Positions 17,807 through 27,434 are shown, counted from the stretch's first letter. The stretch is DNA of 64,000 nt from JAVJUV01 sp047314965 (GCF_047314965.1 NZ_JBLBVK010000035.1:11150-75149), one strand, 5' to 3'. Numbers and translations: made by a program. The notes: generated by a model from the letters alone, not told the origin.

Positions 17807-18222
17807 TGGACTTGCTTCCTTGTCTGACGTGTAACACGCGCGATTACTAAAATTATCATATTGACAACATTTCAATCCCAAGCCACCGTCTTGAAACTCC
17901 CAGGACAGTCTCGTGAGTGATGGCATCCTGCGTGAGATTTGAGCATCTCAGCCCCAGTCGCTCCCGTGCGGCTGGGGTAATTTATCAGGATGATTGGGCT
18001 ATCGTAAAGAGGCCGGGAGCGTTCTGCATCAATAGATTGATGCTGCAATCCCGGGGCATGGGGCGTCGGGAAGCCCAATTTGCCCCGGCCTTTCGGTAAC
18101 GATCGGCGTGATGGCTGTACGAAAAGCGGCAAGTACAATGACTGCTGCCTTGTGCGGTGGTTCTCTTTATGTCGCGCGCCGGGCATTGGCTTGGTGTTGG
18201 GCGACCCCTTTTTCGATACACG
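17807..18222. other. Intergenic region with a GC-rich hairpin
   Basis: About 415 bases between the winged-helix gene and the end of the Gfo/Idh/MocA gene. It holds a 10-bp hairpin at 17952-17977 (CCCCAGTCGC / GCGGCTGGGG, one G-T pair) followed by TAATTTAT, which could terminate rightward transcription or be a structured RNA element. No gene is convincing here. Confidence 0.45.
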
Positions 18223-19422
18223 CTATGATGGAACGCCCGCGAAGCGCGCGTCGTTGACTTCATTTACCCTCACGGGCAGGCCCTCTTTCGCCGAGCAGAT
18301 CGCGGCCATGGTGGTCCGGACGTGGCGCGTGCCATCGGCGCCGGTGTAACGTGGGGGCTGGCCGGTGGTCAGCGCGTCTATGAATTCAGTGATCTGGTTC
18401 AGATGTGCACGGCTGTAGTACGACACCTCGGACTGCCAGATCTCGTCACCGCCTTCGTCGAAGCGGAGGCTGTCGGTCCCGTCGGTCTTGCGGTGGAGGA
18501 CGAGGTGGGCGTCTTTGCCCCGCCAAGTAAGGCCGCGCCCGCCCTCGCCGAGGACTTCGATCATGCCGGTTTCGCCGATGACGCTGACCGAGAAGCCGAA
18601 CATGGGGTCGTATTTGCCGTTCAGTGCCTCGGCGCGCATCCAGACCCCTTGGCAGGCGGGGTCGTCGTATGTCCAGGTGATGATCGGGATGTCGCCGGCG
18701 CTTTCGGGGCGGTACATGTGGGTCTCGGCGGCGTCTGGCGGCTGCATCCACGAGAGGTCGGACTTGAGGGCGTAGACCTCGCGGATGCGAGCATCACTCA
18801 TCAGGTATTCGGCGGTGGCGAAGAAGTGGACGCAGTGATCGAACATCCACGGGTAGCCGGCCCCGCCCGCCCGGGTCGAATCGAGGCGCCAGCCGCGGTG
18901 ATCGTCAGTGATGGCGCGGTCGGTGGCATGGGCGCCGGGGCGTTCGAGCCAGGTGCCGAAGCGCTGGCGGATCTGCAAGGGTCGGCCGATATGACCCGCG
19001 TCGATCAGTGCGCGGGCCTTCATGATCGAGGTCATGAAGATGTAGGATTCGCCCACCATCAACGTCACGTCCGCCGCATCCGCCGCGTCGCAGGCGGCCT
19101 GACCTTCGGCGAGGGTGAGGCAAAAGGGTTTCTCGCAGAGAATATGTTTGCCGGCGCGGGCGGCGGCGATGGCCATGGGGGCGTGGAGCACGGTGGGCGT
19201 GGTGATGTCGACCGTGTCGATCTCGGGATCGGTCAGCATTTGGGCATAGTCGGTGTAGGTCTTCGGGATTCCGTATTTCGAGGCGATCTGGCCGGCGCGG
19301 TCCTGGTCGAGGTCGCAGACGGCGACGACCCTTGCCTTGGGGTGCGCCCGATAGGCCTTGATATGGGACTCGCAGACGAGACCCAGACCGACGAGGCCGA
19401 CTTTCACTTCTGATAGCGCCAT
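18223..19422 (-). CDS. Gfo/Idh/MocA family oxidoreductase
   Basis: A 399-residue NAD(P)-dependent oxidoreductase. Residues 6-20 carry the Rossmann motif VGLVGLGLVCESHI, then VVAVCDLDQDRA, DTVDITTPTVLHAPMAIAAARAG and the family signature HILCEKPF (EKP around residue 94-96). The C-terminal half has the beta-sheet domain (GGAGYPWMFDHCVHF with probable active-site residues). The ATG at 19422 follows AGGGGGA; upstream in-frame codons are not needed. Substrates are usually sugars, inositols or similar polyols. It is 75 bp downstream of imuB but functionally unrelated. Confidence 0.9.
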   Translation of the reverse strand: MALSEVKVGLVGLGLVCESHIKAYRAHPKARVVAVCDLDQDRAGQIASKYGIPKTYTDYAQMLTDPEIDTVDITTPTVLHAPMAIAAARAGKHILCEKPFCLTLAEGQAACDAADAADVTLMVGESYIFMTSIMKARALIDAGHIGRPLQIRQRFGTWLERPGAHATDRAITDDHRGWRLDSTRAGGAGYPWMFDHCVHFFATAEYLMSDARIREVYALKSDLSWMQPPDAAETHMYRPESAGDIPIITWTYDDPACQGVWMRAEALNGKYDPMFGFSVSVIGETGMIEVLGEGGRGLTWRGKDAHLVLHRKTDGTDSLRFDEGGDEIWQSEVSYYSRAHLNQITEFIDALTTGQPPRYTGADGTRHVRTTMAAICSAKEGLPVRVNEVNDARFAGVPS

Positions 19423-19497
19423 GAGCCGATCCCCCTGAGGTAGGCTGCCCGATGGTGCCAGTTTGACGGTTTGCGCGACCGTCGGCAATCGGTGCGG

Positions 19498-21153
19498 TTA
19501 ACCGAAACTGCCCTGGCAGAACCAGCCCGACGACATGGTGGCGCCGTGGGCGTAGTAGAGCCAGAGCCGTTCGCCGCTGCGAGTGGTGACGCGCCAGTAA
19601 TCGCGCACGCCGGTGCGCCAGGCGGGATCGTCCAGCCACCATTCGGGCGCGATGCGTTCCGGTCCGGTCGCAGCGCGGGTTTCATAGGTGCGGCCGCGCC
19701 AGCGGAAATGGGCGGGGAGCGCGGGTGTCGCCTCGGCGGCGACGATCTCGGGCGGCCATATCTCGATCGGGCGGGGGCCGGGGGGCGCGGGCCAGAGGTC
19801 CGCGGGCTCTGACCATGCCGCGGCGGCGATCCGGGCGGTTTTCTCGGGGATGTGGCTGTCGGCGGGCTGCAGCCGGGTGATCGTCTCGAGCCCCAGTCGC
19901 GCGCCGATCCGGCCCATCAGGTCGTCCATCCCGGCGGTGCCGTTCAGCCGCGCGACGCCCTGCGCCGCGGCATCGGCGTGGCCCTGGTGCTGACGGGCGT
20001 GGACCGGTTCGGTCACCACCGCGGCCAGCCGGATCATGTCGATGCCGAAACCCGCCTCGATCTCGCCGGTCTTCATCGCCAGAAGCGGGCGGATGCGGTC
20101 GGGCTCGGCCGAGGGGCGGGCCAGCCCGATCTCGGTCCAACCCATGGTGTGATCGCTGCGATGCCATTCCAGCCGTACCCGCCGCGCGCCGCGTCCCGCC
20201 TGCCGGAGCTTGTCGGCGAGGGGCGGCAGGAGCCGGTCGAGGGCGGCGGAGATGTCGCTTTCCAGCCCGATCGGCTCGGGCAGGGTCAGGCGGACGGCGA
20301 AATGGTTCCTGGGGCGCGCCGGGCTGACCGGCTCCGGCTCTACCCCCATGGCTTGATCCAGACGCTGCACGAGGTGGCGTCCGAAGCGCCGGGCGAGTGC
20401 CGCGCGGGGCTGGCCCGCCAGATCGCCGATCTGCCGGAGGCCCAGCCGCGCGAGCGTCTGCACGGTATCGGCGTCGAGGCGCAGGGCCGGGATGGGCAGG
20501 GGGGCGAGGACCGTACGGGTCTGGCCGGGGGGCGCGATGAGCCGGGCGGCGTTTCGCGGGGCCGCTGCCTGGGGCGCGGGACCGCCGCGTTCCCAGTGCC
20601 GCCGCTTCGCCGCGCGCGAGCGCGTCGCCCGCGCCTCTTGCGAGATGTCGTCGCCCGAGCGCACGGCCCCGACCTGTCCGCCCGCGAACCGGGCCAGGGC
20701 CCAGGCCGCGCCGACGGTGTCGGCGATGCCGCCGAGAACCGTCAGGCCGAGATCGGCGCAATCCTGTTCGACGGCCTGCATCAGCGCCTCTTCGCCGCCG
20801 AAGAGATGGGCGCATCCGGTCAGGTCGATGACGAGCGCGTCGGGCGCTTCCTCGGCGACCCAGGGGCTGAACTTGCCGGCCCAGCGTTGCAGGACGGACA
20901 GGAAGGCGGCGTCGGTCTGGGGATTGCGCAGCCGGGTCTGCAATTCGGGGCACATGGCGCGCGCGTCGCGAAGCGGCTGCCCGGAGACCAGCCCCGCTGC
21001 CTGGGCCTCGGCCGAGAGCGAGACCAGCACCTGGGCGTTGCGATCCTCGCCCACCACGGCGAAGGGCCGGCCGGGCAGGCCGAAGCCCTGCCGGAGGCAG
21101 CGCTCGGCAGAGAGGCGGGGAAACCAGAGCGAGAGGATTCGTCGCTGAGGCAT
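19498..21153 (-). CDS. imuB: Y-family DNA polymerase-like mutagenesis protein ImuB
   Basis: A 551-residue protein starting MPQRRILSLWFPRLSAERCL, the ImuB hallmark. It has the Y-family polymerase fold (VIDLTGCAHLFGGEEAL near residue 110-125, where active polymerases have acidic SIDE-type catalytic residues that ImuB lacks) and a helix-hairpin-helix segment (LARLGLRQIGDLAGQPRAALARRFG). ImuB is the catalytically dead adaptor that links ImuA, DnaE2 and the beta clamp in SOS-induced translesion synthesis. The LexA box ends 14 bases before the ATG. Unusually, neither imuA nor dnaE2 adjoins it: the next gene on this strand is a Gfo/Idh/MocA oxidoreductase and the upstream neighbour is divergent. Confidence 0.92.
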   Translation of the reverse strand: MPQRRILSLWFPRLSAERCLRQGFGLPGRPFAVVGEDRNAQVLVSLSAEAQAAGLVSGQPLRDARAMCPELQTRLRNPQTDAAFLSVLQRWAGKFSPWVAEEAPDALVIDLTGCAHLFGGEEALMQAVEQDCADLGLTVLGGIADTVGAAWALARFAGGQVGAVRSGDDISQEARATRSRAAKRRHWERGGPAPQAAAPRNAARLIAPPGQTRTVLAPLPIPALRLDADTVQTLARLGLRQIGDLAGQPRAALARRFGRHLVQRLDQAMGVEPEPVSPARPRNHFAVRLTLPEPIGLESDISAALDRLLPPLADKLRQAGRGARRVRLEWHRSDHTMGWTEIGLARPSAEPDRIRPLLAMKTGEIEAGFGIDMIRLAAVVTEPVHARQHQGHADAAAQGVARLNGTAGMDDLMGRIGARLGLETITRLQPADSHIPEKTARIAAAAWSEPADLWPAPPGPRPIEIWPPEIVAAEATPALPAHFRWRGRTYETRAATGPERIAPEWWLDDPAWRTGVRDYWRVTTRSGERLWLYYAHGATMSSGWFCQGSFG

Positions 21154-21166
21154 GGCGGCAGCACAT

Positions 21167-21181
21167 GTTCTTGTTTTGTTC
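21167..21181 (-). promoter_or_regulatory. LexA (SOS) box upstream of imuB
   Basis: GTTC-TTGTTTT-GTTC on the plus strand (GAAC-N7-GAAC toward imuB) is an exact match to the alphaproteobacterial LexA operator GTTC-N7-GTTC. It lies only 14 bases from the imuB ATG, so LexA would sit over the transcription/translation start region. The divergent cytochrome gene begins 150 bp away and need not be affected. Confidence 0.88.
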
Positions 21182-21330
21182 CAGACGAAATCTAGGGCAG
21201 CGTGCCGGGCGTGTCGAGTCGCAACATCCCGCCACCAATCTCCGGGATCGGCCCGAATGGCTTGACCCACGGGAAAATCGCTTCATTTTCCGGCCGGGCA
21301 GGTGAACGAAAACGAAAAGAGGACAGGCCG

Positions 21331-21762
21331 ATGACGAGGGCATTCCCAACGATCATTGTCACCCTCCTTGGAGCGACCGCCGTTCTGGCGCATTCGGGTG
21401 TTCAGAATCCGGTAGTTCTTGCCCGGATGCAGACCATGGAGAAGATCGCGGAGGCGACCAAGGCGCTGGGGGGCATGGCCAAGGGTCAGACCCCGTTCGA
21501 TGCCGGAGCTGCGCGGGCGGCCCTGGCGCAGATCGAGCAGCATGCCGCCATTATCCCGCAGCAGTTCCGGACCGATGCGGACGATCCCAAATCGGAAGCG
21601 AGCGACACGATCTGGACCAACTGGGATGACTTCGTGAAGACGTCCGAGGAGCTTGTCACCATCGCGGCGACGGCCGAGGTGGGCGATCTGGACCAGTTGC
21701 GCGCCAGCCTTGGAAAGATCGGCGCCAACTGCAAATCCTGCCACGCCGATTTTCGAGAATAG
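21331..21762 (+). CDS. Cytochrome c-prime-like periplasmic haem protein
   Basis: A 143-residue protein: signal peptide 1-20 (FPTIIVTLLGATAVLA), four-helix-bundle-like body (MQTMEKIAEATKALGGMAKG and AARAALAQIEQHAAIIP), and the haem motif near the C-terminus, NCKSCHADFRE, exactly as in cytochrome c-prime/CytC_2. The ATG at 21331 follows AGAGGACAGG. Such proteins bind haem on one side and may handle NO or transfer electrons in the periplasm. Convergent with the I78 gene, only 6 bp apart. Confidence 0.9.
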   Translation: MTRAFPTIIVTLLGATAVLAHSGVQNPVVLARMQTMEKIAEATKALGGMAKGQTPFDAGAARAALAQIEQHAAIIPQQFRTDADDPKSEASDTIWTNWDDFVKTSEELVTIAATAEVGDLDQLRASLGKIGANCKSCHADFRE

Positions 21763-21768
21763 CCCGTT

Positions 21769-22119
21769 TCAACCGCACTCGACGCGGATGATCGTGCCAT
21801 CGGGGCGATAGACGATGTTCGTCCGCTGGGGGATGTATTCCTGCGTGACGATATCGTCGACGCTGAAGGCCCGCAGCCTTGGACCGGCGGGCAACGTGGC
21901 GGCCGCGATGTTGCTGCCGATCAGCGGCCGGTAGTCCCTGGCGTCGCAGAGTTCGATATCGGCGAGACCCGCGGGGTCTTGGCCGGTCTCCTCGCCCTCG
22001 GTTGCGGCGGGTACAACCACCACTTCGGTCACGACGGCATCGGAGTCCGGCGCAGGCCCGCAGGCCGTGGCCCAGAGCATCGCGGAGCAGGACAAAAAGC
22101 GGAAAATCAATTTGGGCAC
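21769..22119 (-). CDS. I78-family peptidase inhibitor lipoprotein
   Basis: A 116-residue protein from a GTG at 22119 (GAGGAAG six bases upstream). The N-terminus IFRFLSCSAMLWATAC ends in a lipobox-like cysteine (residue ~20), suggesting an outer- or inner-membrane lipoprotein. The C-terminal ~60 residues match the potato inhibitor I78 family: LCDARDYRPLIGSNIAAA, LRAFSVDDIVTQEYIPQRTN (split here) and IVYRPDGTIIRVECG. The frame upstream is antisense to the alcohol dehydrogenase gene and is a shadow. It probably protects envelope proteins from proteases. Confidence 0.86.
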   Translation of the reverse strand: MPKLIFRFLSCSAMLWATACGPAPDSDAVVTEVVVVPAATEGEETGQDPAGLADIELCDARDYRPLIGSNIAAATLPAGPRLRAFSVDDIVTQEYIPQRTNIVYRPDGTIIRVECG

Positions 22120-22200
22120 GACAACTTCCTCGGGTTTGGCGTTGATTTCACAGAGAGGGTCGCGCAGGGTCAAGCCGAATTGACAAAAAGGGAGAGACCG

Positions 22201-23331
<1,131 letters not shown>

Positions 23332-23335
23332 GGTT

Positions 23336-23413
23336 TCGCCGAAGCGGGGCTTCGGCGACCGGCCGGGGTGCGCTGCCCCCCGGACCCCCCGAAGCATTTG
23401 GGCCAAGAGGAAG
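23336..23413 (+). repeat. Hairpin plus GC-rich intergenic element behind the alcohol dehydrogenase gene
   Basis: Five bases after the stop lies a perfect 9-bp stem (TCGCCGAAG / CTTCGGCGA, loop CGGGG, 23336-23358), followed by a G/C-block sequence with CCCCCCGGACCCCCC and GGGCCAAGAGG. I recognise this wording (hairpin, C-runs, then a GGCCAAGA-type end) as a type of intergenic element often scattered in Rhodobacterales genomes; that is from memory. No U-tract follows the stem, so it would be a weak terminator or an mRNA-stabilising structure. Confidence 0.45.
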
Positions 23414-23426
23414 GGGGCTGCCTGTC

Positions 23427-23810
23427 TTGCTGCTCCTTGCAGCCGGGCCGGTGGCCTCGGCCGAGATTCTCGAAGCCGGTTCCACCCGGCCGGACAAGGT
23501 TGTCGCGGAGTTTCGGGTCGGCGGGACTCGGCTGGTGCTGGTGGCGGGCGATATCGCCGAGGCGGCGCCGAGCTTCGGACAGAACACGCCGGGGCTGGAT
23601 TTTCGGCTTGCGCCCGATGCGGGCAGGCTCTTCGCGGACCTGACCGAAGGCGCGATCGGACAGGAGATGTCGCTGGACATCTGCGGCGATACGCTGGTTA
23701 CGGCGACGATCCGGGAGCGGCTCGACGGCGCGGGCCATGTCGCATTCGAGAGCCTCGGCGAGGCGGTCTTTTACGCAACGCGCCTGACCGGAGAGATCAC
23801 CTGTGACTGA
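23427..23810 (+). CDS. Exported hypothetical protein
   Basis: About 127 residues from a TTG at 23427 (GAGGAAGGGGG upstream). A hydrophobic stretch LLLAAGPVASA with cleavage before EILEAG suggests a signal peptide. The mature part (VAEFRVGGTRLVLVAGDIAEA, later EMSLDICGDTLVTATIRERL) is a small alpha/beta domain that I do not recognise with certainty. The frame is open back to a TTG at 23328 overlapping the dehydrogenase stop, but those extra 33 codons read through the repeat element and are probably not translated. It overlaps the GNAT gene by 8 bp, so the two are coupled. Confidence 0.6.
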   Translation: MLLLAAGPVASAEILEAGSTRPDKVVAEFRVGGTRLVLVAGDIAEAAPSFGQNTPGLDFRLAPDAGRLFADLTEGAIGQEMSLDICGDTLVTATIRERLDGAGHVAFESLGEAVFYATRLTGEITCD

Positions 23811-24288
23811 CCTGACGATCCGCCCAGCGACGACGGATGATCACGACGCGATCTGGTCCATGCTGGAGCCGGTGTTCCGGGCGGGCGATACCTACGCGAT
23901 CGATCCGGGCATCAGCCGCGACGACGCGCTGGCGTACTGGACCCTGCATCATGCCTATGTCGCTGAGGCCGACGGTGACCTGCTGGGTACCTTCTATATC
24001 CGGCCGAACCAGCAGGGCGGCGGCGCGCATGTCTGCAATTGCGGCTATATCACCGCACGCGGGGCCGAGGGGCGCGGCGTGGCGCGGGCCATGCTGGGCT
24101 TTTCGCTGGAAGAGGCGAAACGGCTTGGGTTCGAAGCGATGCAGTACAACTTCGTCCTGACGACCAATGCGCGCGCCATCGACACCTGGCAGCGGGCGGG
24201 GTTCATCGAGATCGGGCGCATTCCGCGTGCGTTTCGGCTGCCCGGCGGCGGCTTGACCGACGCGCTGATCCTGCATCGCTTCCTCTGA
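23803..24288 (+). CDS. GNAT family N-acetyltransferase
   Basis: A 161-residue protein from a GTG at 23803 that overlaps the preceding gene by 8 bp. GNAT features: N-terminal IRPATTDDHDAIWSML, the acetyl-CoA loop region ITARGAEGRGVARAMLGFSL (the Q/RxxGxG/A-type motif) and the C-terminal NARAIDTWQRAGFIEIGRIP. It transfers an acetyl group from acetyl-CoA; the acceptor is unknown. Confidence 0.9.
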   Translation: MTDLTIRPATTDDHDAIWSMLEPVFRAGDTYAIDPGISRDDALAYWTLHHAYVAEADGDLLGTFYIRPNQQGGGAHVCNCGYITARGAEGRGVARAMLGFSLEEAKRLGFEAMQYNFVLTTNARAIDTWQRAGFIEIGRIPRAFRLPGGGLTDALILHRFL

Positions 24289-24374
24289 AACAACGCTTTA
24301 TTAATCGCCCCTTGCCATTCCCCGGCACAGGGCCGACATTCCCCCAAACTGACGACAAACGAGCGGAGCGCCAC

Positions 24375-24962
24375 ATGGCCGACAAGAAAAACGACGATGA
24401 CGACAAGAAGGAAATGGGCGGCAAGGCGGCCGATCTGTTCTTCAAGTCGCGCAACGTCATCATCACGGGCGAGATCAACGACAAGCTGGCGCAAAGGATC
24501 GCGACGCAGCTGATCGCTCTGGCCGAGGATTCGGACAAGCCGATCAACCTGTTCATCTCGTCGCCGGGCGGCCATGTCGAATCCGGCGACATGGTGCATG
24601 ACATGATCAAGTTCATCAAACCCGAGGTCCGCACGATCGGTTCGGGCTGGGTGGCCTCGGCCGGGGCGCTGATCTTCGTCGGAGCGCAGAAGAAGAACCG
24701 TTTCTGCCTGCCTAACACCCGCTTCCTGCTGCACGAGCCGCGGGGCGGCATCGGGGGCACGGCGTCGGACATGTGGATTCAGGCAGAGCAGATCCGCATC
24801 ATGCGCGAGCGTTTCCACAAGCTTTTCGCCGAGGCCACCGGCCAGACGGAAGAGAAGATCGCCAATGATACCGAGCGTGATTTCTGGCTGAACACGCAGG
24901 AGGCGATTGACTACGGGCTTCTGGGCAAGGTGATCCGGACCTCGGACGAACTGCCGAAGTAA
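24375..24962 (+). CDS. ClpP-like serine protease subunit
   Basis: A 195-residue protein of the ClpP/crotonase superfamily. A charged N-tail (MADKKNDDDDKKEMGGKAAD) precedes the ClpP core: INLFISSPGGHVESGDMV, the nucleophile in GWVASAGALIFVG, the catalytic His in RFLLHEPRGG and the Asp in NDTERDFWL, so the Ser-His-Asp triad appears complete. It is more divergent than canonical ClpP and no Clp ATPase gene is adjacent. The ATG at 24375 is chosen because the upstream frame is a shadow of the GNAT gene. Its last base overlaps the start of the NYN gene (TAATG). Confidence 0.86.
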   Translation: MADKKNDDDDKKEMGGKAADLFFKSRNVIITGEINDKLAQRIATQLIALAEDSDKPINLFISSPGGHVESGDMVHDMIKFIKPEVRTIGSGWVASAGALIFVGAQKKNRFCLPNTRFLLHEPRGGIGGTASDMWIQAEQIRIMRERFHKLFAEATGQTEEKIANDTERDFWLNTQEAIDYGLLGKVIRTSDELPK

Positions 24963-25678
24963 TGGCCGACCGTGACCGCCCGCTTTACGCCGTTCTGATC
25001 GACGCGGACAACATTCCGGCGAAATACGCCGGGGCGGTGCTGAAGGAGATAACCTCGTTCGGCGAGCCGGCGTTGCGGCGGGTCTATGGCGACTGGGGCT
25101 CGTCGCGGCTGAACAGCTGGGCCAAGGCCGTGCGCGACCTTGGCCTGGTGGCGCATCAGGAGACGGCGAACACGGTGGGCAAGAACGCCAGCGATATCGG
25201 TCTGGTGATCGATGCGATGGACATTCTGCATACCGGCCGGTTCGACGGGTTCGTCCTTGTCTCGTCGGACAGCGATTTCACCGCGCTTGCAAACCGCGTG
25301 CGCGAGCAGGGGATGGATGTGATCGGTATAGGCGAGGCGAAGGCGCCCGAAAGCCTGCGCAACGTCTGCAACCGGTTCATCCTGCTTGAGAACCTGCTGG
25401 ACGAGCCCGCCCAGAGCGACAAGAGCCAGCCGGCGGTGAAGTCGGGCAAGCAGGACCCGATCAATGCCGCGCCGCTGATCCTGAAGGCGATGGACAAGAT
25501 CAACGCGGATGACGAGTGGTATGCGCTGGGTCAGCTGGGCCAGTATATCGTGCGGGACAATCCGGATTTCGATCCGCGCACCTATGGCAAGAAGAAGCTG
25601 TCGGACCTTGTCGAAGTGCTGAAACGGTTCGAGACGAAGAAGATCGGGAACCAGCTGCACGTGCGGCGGGTGGACTGA
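24962..25678 (+). CDS. NYN-domain ribonuclease with C-terminal LOTUS/OST-HTH domain
   Basis: A 238-residue protein. Residues ~8-150 form a NYN (PIN-like) nuclease domain: YAVLIDADNIPA with the first acidic pair, YGDWG, NASDIGLVIDAMDIL and VLVSSDSDFTALANRVRE supply the conserved Asp residues for metal-dependent RNA cleavage. Residues ~168-236 form an OST-HTH/LOTUS domain (LILKAMDKINADDEWYALGQL, then a winged part ending LHVRRVD) that binds RNA, notably structured or G-rich RNA. It shares TAATG with the ClpP-like gene, implying coupled translation. Confidence 0.9.
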   Translation: MADRDRPLYAVLIDADNIPAKYAGAVLKEITSFGEPALRRVYGDWGSSRLNSWAKAVRDLGLVAHQETANTVGKNASDIGLVIDAMDILHTGRFDGFVLVSSDSDFTALANRVREQGMDVIGIGEAKAPESLRNVCNRFILLENLLDEPAQSDKSQPAVKSGKQDPINAAPLILKAMDKINADDEWYALGQLGQYIVRDNPDFDPRTYGKKKLSDLVEVLKRFETKKIGNQLHVRRVD

Positions 25679-25788
25679 GAGGCGACCGGGCGGGTGCCTA
25701 AGGTTTCTTTGCCTGTTTGCACATCGAATGGCCGATCGGATTTTCAAGCCAGAACGAGCGCAGGCCAGGCTTTCGTCAGCGCTGGATT

Positions 25789-26577
25789 TCACACAAACAG
25801 GAAGTCGTCGAAGCCCAAACCGACAACGCCTTCTACAAGAAGTGTATGTTCGCCGGCACCCGATCCGCTGGCCTCGCCCAGATCGATAAGAGTGGAGCCG
25901 TCCACGATCTGAACGAATGTATCGCTCTCGTCGAGGCTTCCATTTTTGCTTGCGGCAAGAATTATCCAAGCCATTTCGTCGTCCAAAACGATTTTGTCTC
26001 CATCCGCCGTGTGGAAATCCATGATGACGTCATTGCCGTCAGCCGATCCGAAGACAAACCAATCCGCTCCGCCGGAAGCTTCATCCCAAAGTACGCCATC
26101 GCCCCAGAGCGTGTCGTTTCCCGTGCCGCCGTTCAGAGTGTCGTCACCGCCTGCCGCGGTTTCGAAAAGGTTGGGAGAATCTCCGACGATGAGATCATCG
26201 CCTGCATCGCCGTTGAGAACATCGTCGAGCTTCCAGGCTACGTCGCCAAGTCCGAGGTCGGTGTCTCCGAAGATGAAATCCCGGCCATCCCCGCCAGAGA
26301 TCGTGTCGTTGCCCGGGCCACCGACGGCGATGTCATCGCCGCCTCCCATGTCGGCCAGGTCGTCATGCGCGCTCATTATGATGTCTTCGCTGTTTTCGGA
26401 TCCAACGACGACAAGCGCCGATTGATTCCCCTTGCCAGAGAGGAAATTGAAGAAGGGGATATCCGGCTCGCCTGTGTACGGATGCGTGTAGTAGCTGTCG
26501 AAATTCCGCTTGCCCGCGAGGGCACCCAGATCGATGATGTCCGGGTCCGACGTATCGTTTGGTGGTTTCCGCGGCAT
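25789..26577 (-). CDS. RTX (hemolysin-type calcium-binding repeat) protein
   Basis: A 262-residue acidic protein with glycine-rich nonapeptide repeats (GGGDDIAVGGPGNDTISGGD, then GRDFIFGD, NGDAGDDLIVGD, NGGTGNDTLWGD) between residues ~78 and 165 that bind Ca2+ in a parallel beta-roll. The end (LLVEGVVGLGFDDFLFV) with a hydrophobic/Asp tail is a typical uncleaved type I secretion signal. The ATG at 26577 has GGGGAGG five bases upstream. Probably secreted; no TolC/HlyBD-type exporter genes are nearby, so it would use one encoded elsewhere. No enzymatic domain is seen. Confidence 0.87.
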   Translation of the reverse strand: MPRKPPNDTSDPDIIDLGALAGKRNFDSYYTHPYTGEPDIPFFNFLSGKGNQSALVVVGSENSEDIIMSAHDDLADMGGGDDIAVGGPGNDTISGGDGRDFIFGDTDLGLGDVAWKLDDVLNGDAGDDLIVGDSPNLFETAAGGDDTLNGGTGNDTLWGDGVLWDEASGGADWFVFGSADGNDVIMDFHTADGDKIVLDDEMAWIILAASKNGSLDESDTFVQIVDGSTLIDLGEASGSGAGEHTLLVEGVVGLGFDDFLFV

Positions 26578-26735
26578 GCACACCTCCCCCCAAGGAATGT
26601 ATGGTCGGTTCCTTCACCTTAGCGGCGTTCTTCGGAATTCGGCAAGTTTATTGATCTTGGCCCGGTTCGCTTGTGCGCCTGCCAATGCTTCCGCGTCTAT
26701 CTGAATTCTCTTGTCCGGCCGCGCCGCCGTGAGCC

Positions 26736-27353
26736 CTAGACGCCGTACCGGCAGAGGAACATGTCGACGGCGCTTTCGACGACCCGGTCGATCTCGTCGT
26801 CGGTTGGCTTGGAGCGGATGCCGATGGCCATCGGCATGTGAAGCCCGGCCTTGCAGAGTTCGGGGAACTGGTCGACCGCGAGGTCGAGATCTTCGATCTT
26901 CAATTTGCCGGCGTCGATTCCCTTTTGCAGGAAGTCCCGGAGAATTTCGCGGACTTGCGCCGGTCCGGTCTCGTAGAACTCTCTGCCAAGTTCGGGGAAG
27001 CGCTGGCTTTCGCCGACGACGATCCGGTAGACCTGCATCCCCACGTCCGACATGAAGAACCGCACCATGCGCTTCGCCGCCTTGGTCATAGCCTCACGCA
27101 GATCGTCGGTCTCGCCGATCTGGGCGACGGCGGCGTCGGATTGCGCCCGGCATTCGGTCTTGGCGACTTCCAGAAACAGCAGCCGTTTGTCGGGGAAGTA
27201 GCTGTAAAGCGTTGCTTTCGACACGCCCGCCTCGCGGACGATGTCATCCACGCTGGCGCCCTCGAAACCGTCGCGCATGAAAACGGTGCGGGCGCCGTCC
27301 AGCACCTGGTCCCATTTTCTGCCTTGCCTAACGATTTGTCCGGGTGCGTTCAT
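26736..27353 (-). CDS. TetR/AcrR family transcription regulator
   Basis: A 205-residue repressor. Residues ~10-60 hold the TetR HTH: VLDGARTVFMRDGFEGASVDD then IVREAGVSKATLYSYFPDKRLLF. The rest is the all-helical ligand/dimer domain with a C-terminal AefR-like region. The ATG at 27353 follows AGAGG; the track start further up is unlikely. The gene lies 81 bp behind a 39-codon gene, and two palindromes upstream of that gene are likely its operators, so autoregulation is inferred. Ligand unknown. Confidence 0.92.
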   Translation of the reverse strand: MNAPGQIVRQGRKWDQVLDGARTVFMRDGFEGASVDDIVREAGVSKATLYSYFPDKRLLFLEVAKTECRAQSDAAVAQIGETDDLREAMTKAAKRMVRFFMSDVGMQVYRIVVGESQRFPELGREFYETGPAQVREILRDFLQKGIDAGKLKIEDLDLAVDQFPELCKAGLHMPMAIGIRSKPTDDEIDRVVESAVDMFLCRYGV

Positions 27354-27434
27354 GACTGCCTCTGATCCTTTCGGACTAATATAAACTATCCAGTTCAGTT
27401 CTTTCAAGAAGCCGAGGCAGTGGGAGCCGGTCGG

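Noticed and set aside
18322..19413. 363-codon plus-strand frame
   Set aside because: Mirror of the Gfo/Idh/MocA gene, which has clear Rossmann and EKP motifs.
19852..21195. 447-codon plus-strand frame and a 555-codon alternative minus frame
   Set aside because: Both are GC-rich shadows of imuB, whose frame carries family motifs and the SOS box.
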